Source: Drechslerella dactyloides
Lineage: Eukaryota > Ascomycota > Orbiliomycetes > Orbiliales > Orbiliaceae
NCBI GenBank assembly: GCA_020064725.1
Contig: JAGTWJ010000001.1
Coordinates: forward strand, 5,828,001-5,892,000
Length of the DNA: 64,000 nucleotides
Reading direction: 5' to 3'
Notes under the pieces: model-generated
Told to the model about the DNA's origin: nothing
Databases searched by the model: none
What the model saw: only the letters and a program-made list of their open reading frames with translations
Translations under genes and position numbers: made by a program
Part shown: piece after piece, positions 1-11,115 of the stretch
How positions within the stretch are numbered: the stretch's first letter is position 1
Layout of the letters: every line of letters starts with the position of its first letter

Positions 1-720
1 ATCCAATGGGATATCATTCTCGTATTCGCAGTCGGCGCCATATTTGGCATCATACTTACACCAATGATACTCTGCACGAAAACGAGCACACGCACATCAC
101 ACCCGAAACGGCCGTGGCCACGTGCGCGGGCGTCTTCAGGATCAAGCCGCGAGGCGCCAAAAAGTGGACCGATATGGCCCACCACGACAGTGGGACCAAT
201 CGAGACCTATTCAAACTTCGACGAATACGTCCAGCAAGCCGGTTACCACTATCAATTCACTACTTCACAGGCCGATATTTTCTCCAACATCAATCACAAC
301 GAACTGGCTGGGCCATACACCGTCGATTCAACACCTGCTGCTGCTTCTGTTACAGAACCTGCATTCGATCCGTCCTATCTCTTGTCGCCAACATCATATC
401 AATCGGCTGTGGAGACCAATCAGCAGCCGGATGATGCCGAGGTTAGCGTCGAACCCGACTCGCAAGAATCCTATAGCTTGCGGGAGGATACCGGTCCCTT
501 CACACACGACTCAATTTCGCATGCCCGCGGAAGTGACGCGGCTTCGTCCAAGTCGCCGTCGGTACATGGCGGGAATATTGCCGCCACTCCGCTGGAGGAG
601 GAGGCAGAACATACTAGGCGGGCAAGCGAATACGAAACCACACCTCAATCACCCGTCCGCTCTGAGAATAGTCGGGCCAGGAAGAAGAAAGAGCGGAGGC
701 GCAAAGCCAAGAATCAGTAG
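1..720 (+). CDS. 3' end of a membrane protein, function unknown
   Basis: The frame is open from the first base of the window to a TAG at 718-720, so only the C-terminal part (about 239 residues) is present and the start lies upstream. The first residues form a hydrophobic helix (ILVFAVGAIFGIILTPMIL), a likely membrane span. They are followed by a basic juxtamembrane stretch and a long polar tail rich in Ser, Thr, Glu and Pro. The tail contains no fold I recognise and ends in a dense Lys/Arg cluster (RARKKKERRRKAKNQ), which could be a nuclear-localisation-like or phospholipid-contacting motif. I do not recognise the family. The real product is probably a membrane protein with a disordered cytoplasmic tail. 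An in-frame ATG at 64 exists, but it would cut the TM helix and is unlikely to be the true start. Confidence 0.6.
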   Translation: MQWDIILVFAVGAIFGIILTPMILCTKTSTRTSHPKRPWPRARASSGSSREAPKSGPIWPTTTVGPIETYSNFDEYVQQAGYHYQFTTSQADIFSNINHNELAGPYTVDSTPAAASVTEPAFDPSYLLSPTSYQSAVETNQQPDDAEVSVEPDSQESYSLREDTGPFTHDSISHARGSDAASSKSPSVHGGNIAATPLEEEAEHTRRASEYETTPQSPVRSENSRARKKKERRRKAKNQ

Positions 721-1811
721 GCGCAGTCTAGCGCCATGTGATGTTTAGAGTATTGAAAGTGCGACAGACGAATGGTACTAGATCGATCGAATATATTCTT
801 TTTCCTTTAGTCTCCAAATTTCATAGAAGACTACGCTTGAGCTCGGACTCTCTAGTCAGAAAAGAATAAAGTTAGAAAGTGGCGACACAGCGCCCTAGCG
901 CCTAGCGACGTGACTCGCAGCAGCATCTGCGCGCTGCATCCTGACTCGAACCACGGGATCTCGAGACTAGCTCGAACCCTTGCACGACCTCGTGTAACAC
1001 ACGCCAAACAGCACCCGGTTAGCGCTTCGTTTGACAAATTGCAACAAACGACAACGCGTATCGCAACACCATCTCTGCTGAACGAGATGGAGTGCTGGGC
1101 ATCAAGCTGGTTCCGAGACTAGAAATCAAGATGGTCTGATTCAAATAGCAGCGAATTAAATAGCAGGATTAGGAACCGCTATCATGTGTATAGTGTAGCA
1201 TTTTGTAGGGCATGGCTGAGGGGCTATGGGTGGCACGGCGTTTTGTAAATTAGGTAGACAGACAACCAGCAGGGGCTAGCAGCCTGAGAAAAGCTTCCAC
1301 AGCTAGACTCGGCCTGTTATCAACTGAAATGAACGCGTAGCAAAATCAAGTTGAAGCTCGAGCCTCGAGTCTATACATACGGGCTTCGGCAAGGGCATAG
1401 GCTTTGACGGGGCGTCTCCGCATGGCCTTGAGATTGCGTGACGGGGTCATCTCTAGGCTTGGACGGCCTTGCGAATGGAGGGTGGAGACGCCGGAAGGGG
1501 CCGCAGAGAGAATTGTGGTGATGAGGCTTTATATCAATGCTGTGACTGCTGTGACTGCTTCTTGATTGTTGCTCGGCGTCGCCCAATCGGGCCGTCGACG
1601 GTTTCCCTTGCGTCGACGCCCAACTCGGTCGACTATAAATTTTCCTCCCTCCTCTTTTTCCTCCTCCTTCTTTTCCTCTTCTCCTCACGGCTCTCATTAT
1701 TTCGAATGATCACCCGTGACCGAATTCTCTTGTTCTCCCCCAAGCGAATTTACCTACTCCTGCGAATAATATTCCGCTGACAGTCTGCCAGCCACGCGAA
1801 ATATTATCACG
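721..1811. other. Intergenic region with promoter of the next gene
   Basis: No convincing gene. Short open frames on both strands around 850-1120 and 1371-1780 have no coding character. The right end holds the promoter elements listed separately. The 900-1000 part contains two tRNA B-box-like words on the minus strand but no foldable tRNA. Confidence 0.5.
1583..1690 (+). promoter_or_regulatory. CCAAT box, TATA box and pyrimidine tract upstream of 1812 gene
   Basis: CCAAT occurs at 1583-1587 and TATAAAT at 1634-1640. A long CT-rich tract (about 1641-1690) follows directly, and the ATG is 172 bases downstream of the TATA word. This order (CCAAT, TATA, pyrimidine tract, start site) is the classical layout of strong filamentous-fungal promoters. 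It is a sequence match only. Confidence 0.45.
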
Positions 1812-3320
1812 ATGTCACCGACAATCACTGCCAACGACAAGTCGCGCTCTCCTTCGCCTTGCGGCACCGGAGCCCGCGCACCGCCGACGCCTTTCGTCGG
1901 GTATGTGATCATGGCATTGTGCCTGATCACAATTACGATTTCGCTGCTGCCAGCGTTCTGGGATCTGTTGCGTGCAGCCCAAATTGCCCTCGCATACGCC
2001 ACTATGCTTGGTGCGGGAATCCTTGCCAGATTCCCAAGTCTGTGTCTGGGGACAGATGGGGCCGGCGCATATTGCGTCTGGTTTCCGAGACACGATCAAC
2101 TCACGTTTGCTCAGTGGGTTGATGTTGAAGAGGTCCTCCCGATGTTGGAGGGGGTCGCCCTAGTGGCGCTGTCCGTCTGTCTCGTGACGAGGCGTTCGCG
2201 CCTTGCGAGGCAGACCGACAGGTACATCGGCTTGGACCTGGGTGCGTGTGAGGTGGAGGTGGAGAGAGAGGAAGTGGACGAGGACGAGGAAGAGAAGGAG
2301 CGGCCGCAGCAGATCGGGACAGCCGGAACCCTTCATAGCACTCCTCGGCCTCGCGAAAGCGACGTCGAAGAGCTGCGTCGAAGGCTACGGTCGAACGACG
2401 AGCAGCGAGCCAAGATGGCACGCAATCTCAGGGTGAAGGAGATTCGGCGTGTCAAGGGTGCTCTGGTGAAGGAGGCGAGTACCCAGACGGACGGTCTGTC
2501 TGTCTGCGTCGGTCACCGTGGTTCTGTGGGGGTGCATGCTGGGATCACGGCTGACAAGCCTTTCGAAATCGTTGTGGCTGTCGTCGCCGAGTCGGCACCT
2601 GAGGGTGAGGCTGGGGGACTCACAGGTGAAGGTCTGGACGCCGGGCTCACCACAGCTACTGATCTCTCCGCTGCGGCTTTAGCAGTCGCTAGCGTTGATG
2701 ATGGAGCTGTTGGTGTGGTTGCGGGCCAAGGGTCTTCGTTTGTTGGCGACCTGGTCCCCTCAAACGCTGAGGAGGCAGGCAGTCTCAGCGACAAGATTGG
2801 TGACGCACAAGGCCCAGGAGGTGCAGGGCCGGAGGACGAGGGAGAGGTGGGTCAGGTTCACGACGCCATCCAAGGCCATGGGGGTGCAGGGCCGCAGGAT
2901 GAGGAGGGCTCTGGTGCCGAAGGCACAGATGCCGATGGCGACGTGGAAATGACGGATTACGAGGACTTCTTCGAGGAGGAAGCCTCGAGCGACCAAGGCC
3001 ACGGGGGTGCATGGCCGGTGTACGAGGAAGAGGAAGAGGTCGCTGATTACGAAGACGAGGAAGACGAAGACGAGGAAGACGAGGATGTGGTCGTCGCGTG
3101 TGGCCGCGCAGGGTTCGGGCTGTTCGACAGCGACGAGGACGAGGATTACGAGAGCGAGGGAGAGGAGGGGCCCGAGGAAGCCGGCCTGGGGGAGAGAGGT
3201 GAGGTGCAGAGAGAGGATGACGATGTGGCGGAGGCAGACCGTGCATCGTACATCGAGAGGCCGCATATCCGGCCTTTGCCGCGGAGGCGTCGGGTCTTGC
3301 AGACTACTACGCAGCCGTAG
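1812..3320 (+). CDS. Acidic, low-complexity predicted membrane protein
   Basis: A single-exon open frame of 502 residues, not recognised. The N-terminal quarter has a hydrophobic segment at about residues 29-65 (GYVIMALCLITITISLLP and onward), a second weaker one around 75-90 and a third around 112-130 (EGVALVALSVCLVTRR). This suggests a small multi-span membrane part. From about residue 145 the chain is highly charged. The middle (about 230-340) is Ala/Gly/Val-rich. The C-terminal third is strongly acidic with long Glu/Asp runs and carries three imperfect copies of QGxGGAxPxxE. It ends in a basic tail (RPHIRPLPRRRR). The start is supported by the CCAAT/TATA/CT-tract promoter just upstream. 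Low complexity makes the coding call less secure than for its neighbours, and an undetected intron is possible. Confidence 0.55.
   Translation: MSPTITANDKSRSPSPCGTGARAPPTPFVGYVIMALCLITITISLLPAFWDLLRAAQIALAYATMLGAGILARFPSLCLGTDGAGAYCVWFPRHDQLTFAQWVDVEEVLPMLEGVALVALSVCLVTRRSRLARQTDRYIGLDLGACEVEVEREEVDEDEEEKERPQQIGTAGTLHSTPRPRESDVEELRRRLRSNDEQRAKMARNLRVKEIRRVKGALVKEASTQTDGLSVCVGHRGSVGVHAGITADKPFEIVVAVVAESAPEGEAGGLTGEGLDAGLTTATDLSAAALAVASVDDGAVGVVAGQGSSFVGDLVPSNAEEAGSLSDKIGDAQGPGGAGPEDEGEVGQVHDAIQGHGGAGPQDEEGSGAEGTDADGDVEMTDYEDFFEEEASSDQGHGGAWPVYEEEEEVADYEDEEDEDEEDEDVVVACGRAGFGLFDSDEDEDYESEGEEGPEEAGLGERGEVQREDDDVAEADRASYIERPHIRPLPRRRRVLQTTTQP
2805..3035 (+). repeat. Three imperfect copies of a QGxGGAxPxxE unit
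   Basis: The unit encodes Q-G-[PH]-G-G-A-[GW]-P followed by an acidic tract. Copies lie near 2808, 2870 and 2994, so spacing is uneven. The DNA of the copies is nearly identical (CAAGGCC..GGGGGTGCA), which indicates recent duplication within the gene rather than only amino-acid-level convergence. Confidence 0.6.
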
Positions 3321-5337
3321 CAGCCGCCTGGGGACGCAGTAGGGGCGAGGAAGAGGAGAGGGGGGGAACGGGGTGCGGACCGGGCAGTGGTCTGCGTGGA
3401 GAGGGAGAAGGGGTACGCACAAGCAAACATCGCAGTCACGGTCACGATCACGGTCAAGAAGAACAAGAACAAGAACACCAGCGAGAGCGAGAACAAGATC
3501 TCGAAACCGACCGAGAGCGCGAGAACGAGCGCACGACCAAGAACGCGCAAGAGCGTACGCACGAGAGCGAGAACGGACACAGGAGCAAGGCACGAGCATC
3601 GGAACAACCAGGCAATATTAATCGGCAGCATCGGGATCACGGACGAGGATAAGAGTACGTTTGGCAGCCGTACTCTTTTCCGACTCCGGTCTCCAGGGGG
3701 GCGAGTGTCACATCACATCCACCAAGCCTTCAGCAACAAAACAATTATCGTCAACTGACACACACTTGAACATGGCCATATCGGGCCATATCGGGTCCCT
3801 GTTGCATTGCTGTCCCCGCCTGTCGCAAAAACCACATCAAACGACAGCCGCATGCCCTGCCGTCAACGTATCCGACCGCGGGGCATGTTCTCCGCTTGCT
3901 CTCTCGTCCGATTGAACTTTTGTCTGTCCGGCTCGGGAACCTACTGGCAGTGGGGGGCCCCGAGCCGGGTAGACGAGATTGGGCTTAGGCCCAAATTATT
4001 TTGAAATGGGTCAATCAACGGGGGTCACCTTCGGGAGGGTAAACAGGGTCAAACTTAATATCAGGTTGGAGCATGAGAGAAAGGAACGACGGAACGATGG
4101 TTTTTGATTCTTGTTCTTTAGTTCCCGAAGTTGTCGGTGTGGACTCGAATCGATCGATATTGGGAGGATCGCATTCGAGTGTCTATTCTTCGCGAGGGCA
4201 ATGGGCGCCCCGTTTTTATTCGCTGTATCATATTTATATTCAGGTTTCGAGTGGTTTTGTACATAGAAGATAGCCGCGATCTCATTATTATCTCGCGGCT
4301 CAGCTACGGTGCCATATCGGCAAGGCTGTTCTGCGTTCACTTCTTTGTTTTTACCTCATTTGCAATTGTATTTATTCTACCAATTTGGTCCCTTCGTGTG
4401 TCTACTTTACTAGAAGAGACCGAATTCATTCTCCCAATATTGCAATATACAACTAACTATATATAAGCGTGTTTTTATAAAGTTGAAAATTCGAGGAGGT
4501 TGATAAGCTTGCGATTTATCATGCCGAGATCAAGATCGCGCTTTGTTTGGAACCCGGCACTAAGCCATATATACTATTTTTAAAATCCTATTGTAAATTA
4601 ATTTTCCCACAATTAAAATTTACAGAAGCTTGAGGCTAAGATGCCGTCGAGTATCGATATATGCAGATTTGGTACATATGCTGCCGACATGTTGCTATCC
4701 ATATATCTATATATTGGACACCACACTAGACACTCGAACGTTAAGGCTCTTGATGAGGTCCTGTAGGAAACGTATGTACCAACAATGAGAATCAGCCGCT
4801 AAGGTTGTCTCGCAAGCCATACGCCTCCCCGCTAAGGGACGTCATTTGATATCATGATGCGTAAGTTCCGTCGAGGTCGAAAGTTGTATATTAAGAAATC
4901 AAGCGCTTCGAACATGAGCTGCCTTATAATCATTCATTGCTTACTGAGAGCCTCGGATAAGTCCCACAATATCAATTCTTGGTTGGCTCAATCTTAAAAA
5001 GCTTACAAATCTGAGTTGTCCCAAGTCTTGGAAACCCGTTTTTACTAGAACGCTGATTCGATTGTAGACCCGAGTGCATTCGATACTCATCAGAGGGCAC
5101 TATAATTATCGGACATGCATTCGTGTCGGCGTTGCGCGGGTGGAATGTTGCATTTTGCGCGTTGGACAGCCCGACAGCCGAGGCACGAGCCGGCGGGCGC
5201 CAAACCCGAACGAACCTGCCGGCCGAGCTTTGACTTCCCCAGAAAACACGCCGCGCTCGAGGGCCGACGCCAGCTTGAACCTCGACAGCTTACCTACGCT
5301 CTTCACCAGTCTCCAATCGACGGTGCAACGATACGCA
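3321..5337. other. Intergenic, purine-rich then AT-rich
   Basis: From about 3340 to 3600 the top strand is a GA-rich low-complexity sequence with many CGAGAACGAG-like words. The open frames there (on both strands) are compositional. From about 4340 to 5060 the DNA becomes AT-rich with many TATATA words and no coding frame. I see no transposon ends or target duplications. The last 250 bases are the PEX6 upstream region. Confidence 0.5.
3435..3595 (+). repeat. Purine-rich low-complexity tract
   Basis: Reiterated GA-, CGAGA- and GAACAAGAACA-type words on the top strand just after the acidic-protein gene. The tract keeps reading frames open on both strands by composition. It is probably a 3' UTR or spacer. 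Confidence 0.5.
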
Positions 5338-8300
5338 ATGACGGGTTCATACGGCCGGAAACCGCGGCGCGGCCGCCGCATCGCGAGCAATGACATCCAT
5401 GCCACCCTCGTGCTCGACGAGACGCTCATGGGCGAAGTCGGCTTCGTCTCCCGCGACATCTGGAACGAGCTGTACGGCGGCATCACGGCCGAGGAAGATG
5501 ACGGAGGTATGCGACTCCCTTCCCATTCAAGCCGTCATATAGCCAGCTAACTTAATGTTCTCAGCGATGCCAATCACCCACGTCGCGCTCTCCCCCTCAC
5601 CGATACCCGCGCCGACGTCCTGCGCCTCGCCATGGATCGTGATACCAACGACGATACCGCCCCTAAACTCCTCGCAGTTCCCGACAATCCCGCTGTCGAC
5701 CATCCTCCTGCCCGCCAGCGGCGCCCCGCATCCGCTGTGGGAAGCCTTCGCGAACCAGCCGTCCCTCCGCGCCGAGAACGGGATCAAATTCCCCATCCAG
5801 CTCACGGCCACAACTCCGATAACGCTGTCCACCGTCGTCGTCGGCTTCTTCTCTACCGGGGAAGAAGGCCTGTTCGACGAGGAGACGATCGAAGAGATGA
5901 TCACCAAGGGCCTCGACGATATGCGCGTCGTGCACACCGGCGACGTCGTCCGCGTGCAGTGGATGAGCGTGCTGGCGCGAGTGCGGCTGTGTGAACCCGT
6001 CGATCAGGGCGTCCTAACCGAGGAGACAAAGGTGATCGTGGTGAAGGAATCCAAGGGCAAGAAGAGCGGCGAGGTGGCCGACGACGGCCCGCTCGCGAAC
6101 GGGATCGAGCTGAACGGCGTGGACGACAGCGACAGCGACGAGGACGTGGTGTCGCAGGGCGACGAGGACGATGAGAACAACATCGAGTTGCCCGGCGTGT
6201 CGACGTTCATGGACATCTCGACCACGCTCGGCACGCCGGCGATTGCGACGCCGTTGCGCAACGGTCCTGTTGGTTCGGTGTCCGGGTTGTCGGACGGCGC
6301 GCCCAAGGTCGTCAAGTTTGCGGCCAAGGCGCTGTCGCAGAAGATACCCACGCAGCTGCTCCTCCCTACGCCGTCAGGAGCGGACGACTCCGAGGCGAGG
6401 GTCTTCGTGAGGGTGAACGAGTTGATGGGGCTGGGCTGCTTCAGCGGTGACTGGGTCGGGATAGCCAGCGACCACGGCTTGTTCGGCGACCGGCTGCCCA
6501 ACGGCAATCGCGCCTGGCGGCCCGTGAAGGTGTATTCGCTACCGGATCTATACGCGGGCAAGGAGAAGGTCAAGGCGCTAATGAAGGGGAGCGTATACAT
6601 GTCGCCGCTGCTCTACGCCAACCTTGGCTCTCCGACGTCTGTCGTCCTCACGAAATCGCCCTTCACGACTCCTTCAAACGTGCACCAGGGGGCGCTGCTA
6701 TCGCCGGTAGCGGCCGCCCCGCCGGGTTCCGCGACGCCTCAGATCCCGCCGACAGCTAGGGAAGTCACCCTACTGCGGATATCGACTCTGATTTCCACCG
6801 ATCGAGCGTTGCAGCCCTCCCTGCTCGCCGGTCTGAAAACCTACTTTGAAACATCCCGCAAGATGGTCAAAGTCGGCGACCTGATCCCCGTCCTCATTGA
6901 CGAGTCGCTCGGCCGAAACCTCTTCTCGCCCGCCGCGCTGCTCCCAGCGGACGCCGACACCGAGGAAGTACCCGGCGCCGGCGACGAGCTCCTCTACGGC
7001 TCCGATCGCGGGGGCGCGGGCATCGGTGTGAATAACACGGGCAAGCTCTCGGCCGCCTGGTTCCGCGTCGGCACCATAATCCCCACCGACGACCACCACG
7101 TCCCAGCCTCGCCGACCAACGGCCTCACCAACGGCGCCAGCACGCACCAGTGGGGCGGCGTAGCCATCGTCGACCCCGGCAGCACGCGCATGGTGCAGGC
7201 CGGTAGCGAAAAGGGCCGCATCCCACCAACCCTCAACAGCCCCTGGGAATACTACCTGAACATCGTCCCGCCGCCCATCCCGAACAACCCGCCGCCCATC
7301 CATCCGGCGCTCGAGCTCCCGAACACCTACGTCTCACCCGTGCACCGCCGGCTCCGCGAGCTGATCGCAGCCGCCACGGCCCCGCGGTCGATAAAGCTAG
7401 GTCTCTCGCCGCTCGCCGTGCTGCTCACCTCCGCGCAGCGGTCGATTGGTAAACGGACGCTGGCGCAGCGCGCGGCTGCCGACGTCGGCGTGCACATCTT
7501 CCATATCGACGCGTACGACATCATCGGCGAGGGCGGGCAGGCGAGCGACGTCAAGACGGAAGCCTACCTGCGCGCGCGGTCCGAGCGGGCGGCGTCGTGC
7601 GGTGTTGAAAACTGCGTGCTGCTGCTCAGCCATGTGGAGGCGTTCACCGCGGACCGGATGGCGGAGGCGCTGAAGGACATCGTGGCGGACATGCGGATGG
7701 TGATCGCGACGACGACGGACGTGGATAAGGTGCCTGAGCCCGTGCGCAACGTGTTCACGCACGAGCTGGAGGTCGGCGCGCCGGACGAGGGTGAGCGGAC
7801 GGGACTGCTGCGGCAGATCACGCAGGAGCGCGGGGTGCGACTCGCGCGGGAGATCGATCTGTCGACGATAGCGCTCAAGACGGCGGCGTTGGTCGCCGGT
7901 GACCTGGTGGATGTCGTCGAGCGGGCGATGACGGCGTGCAGCGAGCGCATGGAGAAGCTGGCGCGGGAGATGGAGGGGGTGAGCGTGCGAGATATCCAGC
8001 TGGCTGGCGGAGATGCGAGCTGTTTGAACAAGATGGATTTCGAGGCGGCGGTGGATGCCGCGAGGAAGAATTTCGCGGATAGCATTGGCGCGCCGAAGAT
8101 TCCAAATGTGTCGTGGGATGATGTTGGCGGGCTGGCGAACGTGAAGAGCGCGGTTATGGAGACGATCCAGCTGCCGCTTGAGCGGCCGGAGCTGTTCGCG
8201 AAGGGCATGAAGAAGCGGAGTGGTAAGTTCACCTTTTCCTTTTGCATTTGCAAATATCTATGTTCAGTCTCCTGACTTGTTATAGGTATCCTGTTCTACG

Positions 8301-9234
8301 GCCCGCCGGGGACGGGCAAGACGCTGCTGGCAAAGGCCATCGCGACGGAGTTCTCGCTCAACTTCTTCTCGGTCAAGGGCCCCGAGCTGCTGAACATGTA
8401 CATCGGCGAGTCGGAAGCCAACGTCCGCCGCGTCTTTCAGCGGGCGCGGGACGCGCGGCCCTGCGTCGTCTTCTTCGACGAGCTGGACTCCGTTGCGCCG
8501 AAGCGCGGCAACCAAGGCGACTCCGGCGGCGTGATGGACCGGATCGTCTCGCAGCTGCTGGCGGAGCTGGACGGCATGAGCGAGGGGAAGGAAGGCAGCG
8601 GCGGGGTGTTTGTGATCGGGGCGACGAATCGGCCGGATTTGCTGGACCCCGCGCTGTTGCGGCCGGGGCGGTTCGACAAGATGTTGTTCCTGGGGGTATC
8701 GGACACGCACGAGAAGCAGCTGACGATTCTCGAAGCGTTGACGCGGAAGTATGCTTATTATCCCTTAATACTTTTCTTTCATCGGGATATGTTTGGCTAA
8801 CGAGGTATGATGTGTATCGTAGGTTCACGCTCCACCGCTCGCTGTCGCTGGCAAAGATCTCGGACACGCTGCCGTTCACGTACACCGGCGCGGACCTGTA
8901 CGCGCTCTGCTCGGACGCAATGCTCAAAGCGATCACGCGGCAGGCGGCAAAAGTCGACCAGAAGATCCGCGAGATGGAGAACCCCGTGTCGACAGCGTAC
9001 TTTTTCGACCACCTCGCCAAGGACGAGGATACGAGCGTGGCGGTGACGGAGGAGGACTTCATGGAGGCGAAGCGTGAGCTGATCGGTAGCGTGAGTCAGA
9101 AGGAGCTGGAGCACTACGACCGCGTGCGGGCGATGTTTGAGACGGTGGAGGAGGCGAAGGAGAAGGACAAAGGTAAGGGGAAGGCGGTTGAGCATGCGTT
9201 TGGCGACGACGGTGGGGAGGAAGGGCTGTATTAA
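5338..9234 (+). CDS. PEX6: Peroxisomal AAA-ATPase Pex6
   Basis: Pex6 pairs with Pex1 in a double-ring AAA+ motor that pulls ubiquitinated receptor Pex5 out of the peroxisomal membrane. Exons are 5338-5506, 5565-8222, 8286-8748 and 8823-9234, giving 1233 aa. All three introns have GT..AG ends and restore frame. Pex6-type N domains come first. The D1 ATPase domain at about 650-860 has a degenerate Walker A (SAQRSIGKRT) and no acidic Walker B pair. The D2 domain from about 920 is intact, with GPPGTGKT near 948, Walker B VVFFDELDSVAPKRG near 1004 and the second region of homology ATNRPDLLDPALLRPGRFD. An inactive D1 and active D2 are what the Pex6 family shows. The start at 5338 gives the usual short basic N-terminus before HATLVLD. 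The frame stays open upstream to an ATG at 5074, so a longer form cannot be excluded. Confidence 0.95.
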
Positions 9235-9729
9235 CTGTATCGGGTGGTGTAGAGTGAGTGCATGAATGTTGGAGTGTAGGATATGGTATCTCTTGGCGCG
9301 TGCTTGATGTATTCATGACAGCGATTCGATAGACAAAAGAATGCTTTCCTCGAGTATAATACCATCGCCAGTTCAACATCGTCTCGTGAATCAGAGTTGG
9401 AGTAGTGAATTCAACGCGGTGGTTGTTGCATTTCCGCGGTGGGCGCCGGCAGCCGGGCGGCCGCGAGCTAGCCGGTTTCGGCGGGCAGTTACACAGCTTC
9501 AAGCCAAACTCGTCTTGCTTGCACCGCTGGCCGAATTCCTCACCGCTCGCGCTCACGATCACGACTCGACGACGACATACATACGACTTCACATATCCCC
9601 CTTTAGAACCGTCTTCCGGGTGCTGTAAGATATCATTCACCGCTCAATTGGTGTGGATACACTGCTAACACCGCTCCTACAATCCAGTACTCACAACCCC
9701 TGGCCTCACCGTCCTTCTATCATATCAAA
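9235..9729. other. PEX6-ERG26 intergenic region
   Basis: 495 bases between two genes on the same strand: the 3' UTR of PEX6 followed by the ERG26 promoter. No gene and no element that I can name with confidence. Confidence 0.5.
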
Positions 9730-10898
9730 ATGTCGACGGTACGGCCGAACGAAACGCCCATCTCGAACGCGCTCATCATCGGCGGCTGCGGCTTCCTCGG
9801 CACGGCCATCACGCACGCCCTGCTCGCCAAACACCCGTCCTGCAAAATCACAGCGGCAGACATCCGCTCCCCTTCCTCCAAGCCCTCGCACCCAAACATC
9901 ACCTACGCAACCGTCGACATCACGGACATATCCTCGATAACCGCACTCGTCGCGCAAACGCGCCCCACCGTCGTCTTCCACACCGCCAGCCCCGTGCACG
10001 GCCTCGGCCGCGAAATCTACTTTAAAGTAAACGTCGACGGCACGCGCAACGTCGTCGACGCGTGTGCTGCGGCCGGCGTGAAAGTGCTAGTCTACACCAG
10101 CAGCGCCGGCGTAGTCTACGATGGCAGCGCGCTCGTAAACGTCGACGAACGGCTGCCGTTCCCCGCGATCCCCTACGACGCGTACAACGAAAGCAAGGCG
10201 ATCGGTGAGACGACGGCGCTGGACGCCAACGGTCGCGACGGCATGTTGACGACGGCGCTGCGGCCCGCGGGGATCTTTGGACCCGGTGACCGACAGCTGG
10301 TGCCCGGCTTCATCACCGTTGTGAAGAATAACCAGACGCGGTTCCAGCTGGGGGATAACACCAACATGTTTGACTTTACGTATATCGACAATCTTGCCGT
10401 CGCGCATCTGCTCGCGGCGTCGGTGCTGCTGCACCAGCATGCCACGACGGGTGCGACGGTGGATGAGAGCGTCGACCAGCGGAGACACATGGACGGTACG
10501 GCGATGTTCATCACGAACGGGCAGCCCGTGTACTTTTGGGACTTTGCAAAGGCGATATGGTGTCATTACGGGGTGTATAATGCCGGTAGCGTCGTGTTGC
10601 CGGCGACGCTGGCGTACGGGGTCGCTACGCTGGCGGAGGGGGTCAGCTGGTTGCTGGGGCGGGAGCCGGGGTTTACGCGGTTCCGGGTCAAGTTTTCGTG
10701 CAGCCATCGGTATTTTGATATCCGGAAGGCGAAGGAGCTGTTGGGGTATGAGGCTGAGATCTCGCTGTCCGAGGGCCTGCGGCGGTGCATTGAGGTTTGT
10801 TCGACCAACATTCTTCCGGTGAATTTATGTATGAAAGTGGGATGATGCTAATGTTGGTGGTGATCTAGTGGTTTAAAGCTGAGGGCGAGAAGAAGTGA
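9730..10898 (+). CDS. ERG26: Sterol-4-alpha-carboxylate 3-dehydrogenase (decarboxylating)
   Basis: This is the C-4 demethylation step of ergosterol synthesis. The ER enzyme works with Erg25 and Erg27 and oxidises and decarboxylates the 4-alpha-carboxysterol using NAD(P). Exons are 9730-10794 and 10869-10898, 364 aa. It belongs to the 3-beta-HSD branch of the short-chain dehydrogenase family. The nucleotide-binding GxxGxxG is at residues 18-24 (GGCGFLG) and the catalytic YxxxK at Y152-K156 (YNESK). The T-x-S in VYTSSAG and the motif RPAGIFGPGD that is typical of this branch are also present. The last exon codes only for WFKAEGEKK. Without splicing, the frame would run to an unrelated tail, and the intron (GTTTGT..TAG) restores the short charged C-terminus. 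It is followed by convergent BNA1, with 217 bases between the stops. Confidence 0.93.
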
Positions 10899-11115
10899 TA
10901 GGAGGACGGAAATTAACGGATCTGCCCGGCGTTCTAGATGGTGGTGGTGGAGCGGGTGTACTACCAGGACTCGATAGATGGGATGCTCATACGATATATA
11001 CATTACTTGGTGCTTATTGAGGTAATAGACGGGCAGCCAGCACGCAGCTTGGCATATATATAATACAATACCACTCGCCCAATATTTGATATGTCCATAT
11101 AATGGAGTATAAAGA

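Noticed and set aside
880..1060. Two tRNA B-box-like words (GGTTCGAG..) on the minus strand
   Set aside because: No matching A box at the right distance and no cloverleaf can be folded; probably chance or an old tRNA-derived scrap.
2760..3640. Long minus-strand open frames over the acidic-protein gene and its 3' flank
   Set aside because: They mirror Glu/Asp- and GA-rich codons of the plus strand (giving Leu/Ser/Val-rich shadows).
4340..5060. AT-rich block considered as a RIP-mutated repeat
   Set aside because: No second copy in the window and no decayed transposase or reverse-transcriptase frame; composition alone is not enough.
5074..5337. In-frame extension of PEX6 to an ATG 88 codons upstream
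   Set aside because: The added residues do not resemble Pex6 N-termini, and the ATG at 5338 gives the usual short basic start.
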